Assembly: GCA_016872875.1 (NCBI GenBank)
Contig: VGYW01000157.1
Location: 1-17,549 of the forward strand
From: Planctomycetota bacterium
Lineage (GTDB): Bacteria; Planctomycetota; PUPC01; DSUN01
Direction: 5' to 3'
DNA length: 17,549 nt
Under the pieces are notes generated by a model, which did no database searches, was not told the origin of the DNA, and saw only the letters and a list, made by a program, of their open reading frames with translations. Shown here piece by piece: positions 13,201 to 17,549 of this stretch. The stretch's first letter is position 1, and every line of letters begins with the position of its first letter. A program made the position numbers and the translations under genes.

Positions 13201-13247
13201 ACATCACCTCTCTGAGACACTATAGCGTTCCCTCCAGTCGTCATAGC
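13201..13247 (-). pseudogene. relic of an antitoxin/MazF-type toxin junction
   Basis: This stretch matches the antitoxin-toxin overlap of the intact pair at about 14738-14790, differing mostly by transitions. One frame reads YDDWRERYSVSER and stop (compare YDNWRERYGVPER). The other reads VSQRGDV (compare VFQRGDV), then runs into unrelated codons and a stop at 13176. Only about 47 bases survive. It sits 5 bases after the hicB stop. A second, related TA locus was evidently once here. Confidence 0.7.
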
Positions 13248-13252
13248 AGGAA

Positions 13253-13498
13253 CTACGCGAGGACCGGCTCCTTCGCATTCTGCACGGTGATCACCGGATC
13301 GGGGTTCTCTGGGGGCACAGGAAGGCCATGTTCCTTCAGCAAGGCCACGTGCTCCCTCATTCCCCACTTGGCCTTATACAGGCAGTCCTCGACGGATTGC
13401 CCGATGCCCGTGAACCCCTCAAGGTCGGGGGAATAGAAGCCGAAGAAGTCGGGCTCCTCCGTGGCCTCGATCACCAAAGAGTAAGGCAGTTCAATCAT
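13253..13498 (-). CDS. hicB: HicB-family antitoxin-like protein
   Basis: The 81-residue protein has the HicB partial RNase H-like fold: SLVIEATEEPDFFGFYSPDLEGFTGIGQSVEDCLYKAKWGMREHVALLKEHGLPVPPEN. The 'PDL-G-F-x-x-G-x-S-x-E-x-x' and 'H-x-x-x-L-x-E-x-G-x-P-x-P-P' blocks are typical. HicB normally neutralises the HicA mRNA interferase encoded just upstream. Here only a hicA 3' remnant precedes it, so the antitoxin is orphaned. The ATG at 13498 has GAGGAGGAG about 10 bases upstream. It lacks a C-terminal DNA-binding extension. Confidence 0.85.
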   Translation of the reverse strand: MIELPYSLVIEATEEPDFFGFYSPDLEGFTGIGQSVEDCLYKAKWGMREHVALLKEHGLPVPPENPDPVITVQNAKEPVLA

Positions 13499-13513
13499 GG
13501 CTATGGCTCCTCC

Positions 13514-13585
13514 TCACTTGAGCCCTGCGGCCTTGAGGATGCTCTGGCACGTTCCCGTCGGCACTCCCTTGGCGGCAGAGGGATC
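13514..13585 (-). pseudogene. probable hicA toxin 3' remnant
   Basis: Just before hicB, the minus strand encodes DPSAAKGVPTGTCQSILKAAGLK and stop. The GTxxSILKxAGL ending matches the last helix of HicA toxins. The upstream part, with the catalytic His, is not recognisable; the sequence there is the end of the 273-residue gene. The evidence is short, about 16 informative residues. Confidence 0.5.
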
Positions 13586-14405
13586 ACTGAGGGTTTTCTC
13601 CCCCGCCCTCCTTGGGGGCTTCTCCGGTTCCAGTGGCGCGCATCGAGAAGCCCCATCGTGGGGGCACCCCCTTGACATCCTCCAAGGGGGTGCCGTCCTC
13701 GGAGCGCCTGTTCATCGCGGCCCCTCCGAGCCCCCAACCCAGATGGACCTTCATCTGGCTGATGCTCAGAGTCTCCAGCGAGTAGGCGGGCCATTCGACA
13801 AGAACCTGGACGTAGCCGACAAATGGGATCTCTTTCGCCAGGTAGTCGGGGTGGCACCTCTCGATCCAGCCGAAGAACCGGCTGAGGTCCCAGCTCTTGT
13901 CCTTGGCCGCCCACTCCTGCGACAGCTTCCGCCAACCATCTCGAGCCGCTTCGGGGATGGTGTAAGACAACTCGTAGTCACCACGCCTCTTGGCGTCCGC
14001 GGCGCTCTCGGGCAGGGGGATCCAAGTGGACCAGTGAACCTTGTCCACGCCGTAGCGGAAGTAGGGCCGCAGCCTATCCGTGTCGCGGCCCTGGCGGCCC
14101 TTCTCCAGCGTGTATCGCCGGTCAACCGAGAGCGAGACGCTCACGCCATTGGGAATGGTCCAGGCGAAGCCGATTGGGATGGGATGACTCTGCACCCATG
14201 TGCCGGGGACCGGCGGTCGGCCCTGATAGACCAATCCGCCGTCCGCGAGCCCCATGTGTTTCGAGAACGTGACCTCGGAGGGGAGAGCATCCTTCCTGAA
14301 CTCAATCGTGATGTTCGCGCCGTCAATGATGGGTGCCCATGCTGTGTTCGGCACCAAGGCCAGGCACAGAATGCCTCCAAGGACAAACCGTCTGCCGCTT
14401 TTCAT
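13586..14405 (-). CDS. secreted hypothetical protein
   Basis: The 273-residue protein begins at ATG 14405, with GAGGAGG 7 bases upstream. It has a clear signal peptide (MKSGRRFVLGGILCLALVPNTAWA, cleavage near 24). The mature part is beta-rich (IIDGANITIEFRKDALP, SVSLSVDRRYTLEKG) with a Trp-rich C-terminal half (WRKLSQEWAAKDKSWDLSR, FFGWIERCHPDYL). I recognise no family. The last ~40 residues (RRSEDGTPLEDVKGVPPRWG ... GGGENPQ) are encoded by a run of hairpin-forming GC repeats, so the original C-terminus may have been shorter. The stop codon TGA lies at 13584-13586. It follows the MazF-like gene by 22 bases and could be co-transcribed with it. Confidence 0.6.
13590..13694. repeat. hairpin cluster at the 3' end of the secreted hypothetical gene
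   Basis: GGCACCCCCTT (13663-13673) pairs perfectly with AAGGGGGTGCC (13684-13694). Weaker stems such as GCCCC-ATCGT-GGGGC lie next to it. The GGTGCC/GGCACC core resembles the element inside the GH116 gene at 15899-15982. Confidence 0.6.
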
Positions 14406-14427
14406 TGGTCGCCTCCTCGCTCCCCGT

Positions 14428-14757
14428 TCATAGCCCCAGGGATTGGCGGATCCGTTCCTCGACCCCAGCCAGGTCGGCGTCGCTGAGGCGGCCCGGCCTG
14501 TAGCGCACGAGGCGTGCGCTCAGCGTGGCGAGCTTGGCGCGGACCCAGGATGAGGCCAGCAGATTGGCCGCTCGCCAGTCCTTCAGTTCATAGTCAAAGG
14601 GTGTATCGTGCCGGACCGATGTGATCATGGCAACGGTGAGGTCGCCCGTCGCCGCCTCGAAGTCACCCACGCTCAATACGACCGCGGGGCGTGTCTTGAT
14701 GCTGCTGAGGTCTGTGAAGGGGAATGGGATGAGGACGACGTCACCTCTCTGGAACAC
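14428..14757 (-). CDS. MazF/PemK-like endoribonuclease toxin
   Basis: The 109-residue protein from GTG 14757 reads VFQRGDVVLIPFPFTD, TRPAVVLSVGDFEA and VAMITSV. These are the conserved strands of the MazF/PemK/CcdB-like barrel, with the RGDV and PFPF loop and the RPAVVLS strand that carry RNA-cleavage residues. The C-terminus (WRAANLLASSWVRAKLATL) resembles PemK-type toxins of cyanobacteria and similar bacteria. The GTG lies inside the antitoxin's last codons, giving a 17-base overlap typical of TA operons. A longer frame to 14916 is a shadow of the antitoxin. It should cleave mRNA when free of its antitoxin. Confidence 0.85.
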   Translation of the reverse strand: MFQRGDVVLIPFPFTDLSSIKTRPAVVLSVGDFEAATGDLTVAMITSVRHDTPFDYELKDWRAANLLASSWVRAKLATLSARLVRYRPGRLSDADLAGVEERIRQSLGL

Positions 14758-14965
14758 CGTAGCGCTCCCTCCAGTTGTCGTAGGCGGCGTCCTGGTCATT
14801 GTCCCAGTCCTCGGCGAAGCTGGCGGCGGAGAGGTGATCCCAGTCGCGGTCCCTCTCGGCGTCGCCGGCGGGGGGAGTATGCCGGCCCCGGAGCAACTGG
14901 ACGAAGCCCTTGACAAGGTTGACCTCGGCCTCGGTCAGGTCGTCAACGTCTATGGCGGCAGACAT
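14741..14965 (-). CDS. antitoxin of the MazF-like pair
   Basis: The 74-residue protein from ATG 14965 has GAAGGAGG upstream. It opens with MSAAIDVDDLTEAEVNLVKGFVQLLRGR, a Leu-rich helix. Its acidic, Trp/Tyr-containing tail reads FAEDWDNDQDAAYDNWRERYGVPER. A short helical N-terminus with an acidic 'W-D-N-x-x-D-A-x-Y-D' tail is usual for antitoxins paired with this type of MazF. It overlaps the toxin start by 17 bases, and its own start overlaps the last 23 bases of the GH116 gene, so translation may be coupled to GH116. Confidence 0.75.
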   Translation of the reverse strand: MSAAIDVDDLTEAEVNLVKGFVQLLRGRHTPPAGDAERDRDWDHLSAASFAEDWDNDQDAAYDNWRERYGVPER

Positions 14966-17549
14966 GTTCGTCCTCCTTCGCGACAGACTTCTCATCCGCT
15001 TCAACAAGTATAGCAGTGCCCCGCGAGGGTTTCAACCTGATGGCCGCGGAGCCGAAGCCGGTGAGGGTCAGGGTGCGGAGGTCGAGGGAGCCGTGGAGGA
15101 CGGCGAGGCGGACCTCGATGCCACGGCGGGTGGGCCGCTGGCGGACCGTGCCCCAGGCGGAGCCTGTTGACCAGAACCAGGTGGTGGGCTTGGAGGCGGC
15201 GGCGAAGGTCATGGTCTTGGTGACGGCGGAGTAGTGGAAGCCGGTGAGGGCGAGGAGGGCTGACCAGGAGGCCATCGCGCGGGCGTAGTGGTGGCCGCAC
15301 TCGGCTTCGTCGAAGGGGTTGCGCCGCTGGCCGTCGTAGCGGCGGCGGATGGCCTCGATGCACTCCAGGCCAGCCGCGGTCTGGCCCTCGTAGAGCATGC
15401 CGACTGCCGCGCAGTACTCGAAGCCGGTCATGACTTCGTTGTAGTAGGGGAATGGGCGGTTGGGGCGGCGGCCGCGGGGGTAGGTGGCCATGAGGAGGGC
15501 CGATTCGTCGTTGAGGGCGAAGGTTCGCAGATGGTTGAAGTGGCCGTAGAGGCCACGCTTGAAGTTGTGCCGCATGATGGCGCGGTGGGTGGCCCTGACG
15601 TGCTCGGGGTCGAGGAGGTAGCCGAGGCCGAGGACGTGGGCGGTGTATTGGCCGACGAGTTGGTCCACGAGGCAGCCTGCGCCGAGCTGGAGGTCTGGCT
15701 CGGAGAGGTCCTTTGCGCCCATGCTGAGGCGGAGGCCGGCGGCGATGGCGTCAGGCGAGGCCGGCGGGCGAATCTCGTGCTCGTAGTACTCGCCGTTGAA
15801 GAGGCGCTCGTCCATCCAACGGCTGCCGCGCTCGAAGATGGCGCGGCACGTGTCGGCGAACGCGGTGAGTTCCGTCGCTTCGGGCGACTGACCCTGGTGG
15901 GTGGCACCCTCAAGTCCGCTTGAGGGTGTGTTCCCGGGCTCGCGCCGGTTCGCACCCTCAAACAAGTTTGAGGGTGCCACCCCCTCAGAAGGCTGAAGCG
16001 GAGCCGTCCTGGCAAGGTGGCGGGCCATTTCCTCGACGGCGCGGAGTGCGCCGAGATACCAGGCGCCCATCTGGGGGTTCGGGCCGTAGTACTCGACGTC
16101 CATCGTGTTGTGCTGGCAGCCCTCCATCACGCCGTCGCGATCGGCGTCCCAGCCGCCGGGCGCCCAGCAGAACTCGATGGCCTTGCGGATGCGGGGCCAG
16201 AGGCGGCGGAGCCAGGCGTCGTCGCCGCAGAGCTGCCAGTCGCGGTAGACCTTCATCAGGCAGCCCAGTTGGCCGTCGGCCGCGGCGTGCTTGAAATCCT
16301 GCGCTTTGGCGAGGGGCAGGTTGACGCGGAAGGACATCAGCCCGGCGTCGTCGGTGGCGAGGAGGAACTCGGTCTCGCGCATCGAGCGGGCGAGGGCTGG
16401 AAAGAGGAAGGCGGTGGCGTGCTCGTAGTTCCAGACGTGGGTGCAGGAGCCGTGGCAGCAGCCGGCCTTGTCGCCGCAGCCCTCCCAGCCGAAGAAGCGG
16501 CCGTCCTCGGTGCGGAAGCAGGTTTGGGAGCGCAGGGTCGAGAGGTTGAAGAGCGCGGCCTGCTTGACGGCGGCCGGCAGGTCGCTCTGGCAGAAGGCTT
16601 GGACGAATGCGAGCGTGTCGGCCTCGAGGCCGGGGAGCGCAGCGGCGGCCTTCGACGCGGCGTCCCAGGCGTCCGCGTATTGCGTCGTGTAGTAGTTGCC
16701 GATGCGGTTCGCCTCGCAACAGGCATCCTTCGCAGGGGTCCAGGTCATGCGGTTGGGGAAGTGCCAGGCGAGGATGAAGGTGACGGCTCGCTCGGCGCGG
16801 GCCGGGATGCGAAGGCGGACCGCGAGGGAGGCCTGAGGGGAGTCCACGCCGCCGCTGTCACGCTCATCTAGCCGGCCGTCGGCGGAGAAGTCGTCCCAGA
16901 AATCAAGGAGCGAGTCGCCCCAGCTCAGGTTGGCCCAAGCGGTGCGGTGGGAGACAAGGGACCTAAGGGACCCAAGGGACCTAAGGGACCCACCGGTAAG
17001 AACGGCCATGGCCATTGTGCCCCATTGTTCGGTCTTGGGGTCAACGCCTTCCGAGGTCATGAAGATGCCCTGAAGCCTGCCCTCCTTGCGGAAGGTGTTG
17101 ACGTTCTTGAGCGGCTTGCCGCTGGAGCCGTCGGAGCCGATGAAGTTCTGGAGGGAGCCGCAGACGGCGGCGTCAACGGGCTGCTTCGTGCGGTTTGTGA
17201 GGACGAAGCGGAGGACGGCGATGGGCAGGCCGCTGCGGTCGGCGTCGCCGGGGATGAGGGGGTTGAACGCCTCGATGCGGACGTCGAGCGGCACGTCGGG
17301 GTCGGCGAGGAGCACCTGGCCGAAGGGATAGGCGGCATGGAAGGAGCAGTGGCGGAAGCGTGGGAGGCCGTGGTTGGGGGCGGTGGCGCCGGCTGCGCCC
17401 TCGTAGGTCTCGGGTGGGAGGAGGCCCTCGAGGCAGAGCGTGATGCGTGATGCGTGATGCGTGAGAAGAGAAGAAGACGTGATGCGTGATGCGTGATGCG
17501 TGAGAAGAGAAGAAGACGTGCCGCGTGCCGCGTGATGCGTGAGAGGAGA
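14943..17549 (-). CDS. GH116-family glycoside hydrolase (glucosylceramidase/DUF608 type), 5' end missing
   Basis: The frame stays open to the right edge (868 codons plus stop), so the start is outside. The visible N-terminal domain reads LEGLLPPETYEG, PRFRHCSFHAAYPFGQVLLAD, PDVPLDVRIEAFNPLIPGD. The (alpha/alpha)6 catalytic domain has CTHVWNYEHATAFLFP, with the Glu (codon near 16424) as the likely nucleophile, and CQHNTMDVEYYGPNPQMG, with the Asp (near 16100) as the likely acid/base by comparison with GH116 enzymes. It ends with DEAECGHHYARAMASW. It should hydrolyse beta-glycosides such as beta-glucosides. Three repeat-derived insertions are carried in frame (17440-17549, 16956-16991, 15899-15982). 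No ATG is needed at 17315; the conserved frame extends upstream of it. Confidence 0.88.
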   Translation of the reverse strand, partial: SPLTHHAARGTSSSLLTHHASRITSSSLLTHHASRITLCLEGLLPPETYEGAAGATAPNHGLPRFRHCSFHAAYPFGQVLLADPDVPLDVRIEAFNPLIPGDADRSGLPIAVLRFVLTNRTKQPVDAAVCGSLQNFIGSDGSSGKPLKNVNTFRKEGRLQGIFMTSEGVDPKTEQWGTMAMAVLTGGSLRSLGSLRSLVSHRTAWANLSWGDSLLDFWDDFSADGRLDERDSGGVDSPQASLAVRLRIPARAERAVTFILAWHFPNRMTWTPAKDACCEANRIGNYYTTQYADAWDAASKAAAALPGLEADTLAFVQAFCQSDLPAAVKQAALFNLSTLRSQTCFRTEDGRFFGWEGCGDKAGCCHGSCTHVWNYEHATAFLFPALARSMRETEFLLATDDAGLMSFRVNLPLAKAQDFKHAAADGQLGCLMKVYRDWQLCGDDAWLRRLWPRIRKAIEFCWAPGGWDADRDGVMEGCQHNTMDVEYYGPNPQMGAWYLGALRAVEEMARHLARTAPLQPSEGVAPSNLFEGANRREPGNTPSSGLEGATHQGQSPEATELTAFADTCRAIFERGSRWMDERLFNGEYYEHEIRPPASPDAIAAGLRLSMGAKDLSEPDLQLGAGCLVDQLVGQYTAHVLGLGYLLDPEHVRATHRAIMRHNFKRGLYGHFNHLRTFALNDESALLMATYPRGRRPNRPFPYYNEVMTGFEYCAAVGMLYEGQTAAGLECIEAIRRRYDGQRRNPFDEAECGHHYARAMASWSALLALTGFHYSAVTKTMTFAAASKPTTWFWSTGSAWGTVRQRPTRRGIEVRLAVLHGSLDLRTLTLTGFGSAAIRLKPSRGTAILVEADEKSVAKEDEHVCRHRR
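15899..15982. repeat. 84-bp double-hairpin palindromic element inside the GH116 gene
   Basis: Perfect 15-bp outer arms, GGGTGGCACCCTCAA (15899-15913) and its complement (15968-15982), enclose two perfect hairpins: 10 bp at 15905-15928 and 12 bp at 15952-15977. Length 84 is a multiple of three, so the reading frame is kept and about 28 residues are added to a surface-type linker. Confidence 0.9.
16956..16991. repeat. 9-bp tandem repeat inside the GH116 gene
   Basis: Four units of AAGGGACCT/AAGGGACCC run in tandem. On the coding strand they give SLRSLGSLRSLV within an otherwise conserved domain. The 9-bp period keeps the frame. Confidence 0.85.
17440..17549. repeat. 39-bp tandem repeat made of GTGATGC heptamers, inside the GH116 gene
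   Basis: Each unit is three heptamers (GTGATGC or GTGCCGC) plus an 18-base GTGAGAAGAGAAGAAGAC tail. Units start at 17440, 17479 and 17518; the third is cut by the window edge. Thirty-nine bases equal 13 codons, and the frame stays open, giving repeated LTHHASRITSSSL. Confidence 0.9.

Noticed and set aside
14758..14916. N-terminal extension of the MazF-like toxin by 53 codons
   Set aside because: This part is the shadow of the antitoxin. The MazF fold begins at VFQRGDV, where a GTG overlaps the antitoxin end.

Overview
The window is a GC-rich (well over 60% by eye) bacterial chromosome segment. Its gene mix is an FGE-sulfatase-type protein, GH116 and GH29 glycosidases, a GH43-like relic, a URO-D/corrinoid-methyltransferase-type protein, secreted CARDB and fibronectin-like modules, and many small toxin-antitoxin fragments. 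This is typical of PVC-type polysaccharide degraders (Planctomycetota or Lentisphaerota) or similar uncultured lineages. That assignment is an inference from content only; there is no rRNA or other marker here. Nearly all genes lie on the minus strand. The exceptions are one DUF3800 gene and the one intact D12-class DNA methyltransferase.

Layout, left to right. 1-1923: 5' part of an FGE-sulfatase protein, a six-fold GATC repeat, an RluE-like pseudouridine synthase, then a plus-strand DUF3800 gene with a textbook promoter. 1944-2823: a GH43-like pseudogene with an internal deletion, then a dense block of REP-like palindromes. 2824-7145: a URO-D-family protein abutting an inositol-monophosphatase-like gene, then a 773-residue secreted protein with CARDB, a metzincin-like HELTHQLGIID site, fn3-like and jelly-roll-like regions. 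7197-8295: two paralogous very small genes, each with the same promoter, upstream of a frameshifted conserved gene. 8517-8552: a perfect 36-bp palindrome, followed by a compact GH29 alpha-L-fucosidase.

9774-12259 is the most interesting part. A resident dam-like gene has been broken. Its N-terminal 141 codons lie at 11837-12259 and its last 23 codons at 9774-9845, both on the minus strand. Between them sits a roughly 2-kb cassette with a second DUF3800 gene (minus) divergent from an intact dam-like gene (plus). To the right are a threefold hairpin repeat, a transglutaminase-like conserved gene, an orphan hicB with a hicA remnant, a relic of a MazF-type toxin-antitoxin junction, a secreted hypothetical, an intact antitoxin plus MazF/PemK-like toxin pair, and a GH116 glycosidase that runs off the right edge.

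Two themes run through the window. One is gene decay: a split dam, a deleted GH43, a frameshifted gene and TA relics. The other is an unusual load of short tandem repeats (7-9 bp units) and palindromic elements, several of them carried in frame inside the GH116 and URO-D genes. The glycosidases, sulfatase-activator-like protein and secreted protease-like protein fit breakdown of fucose-containing, possibly sulfated, polysaccharides. The DUF3800, methyltransferase and TA genes form accessory islands between them.
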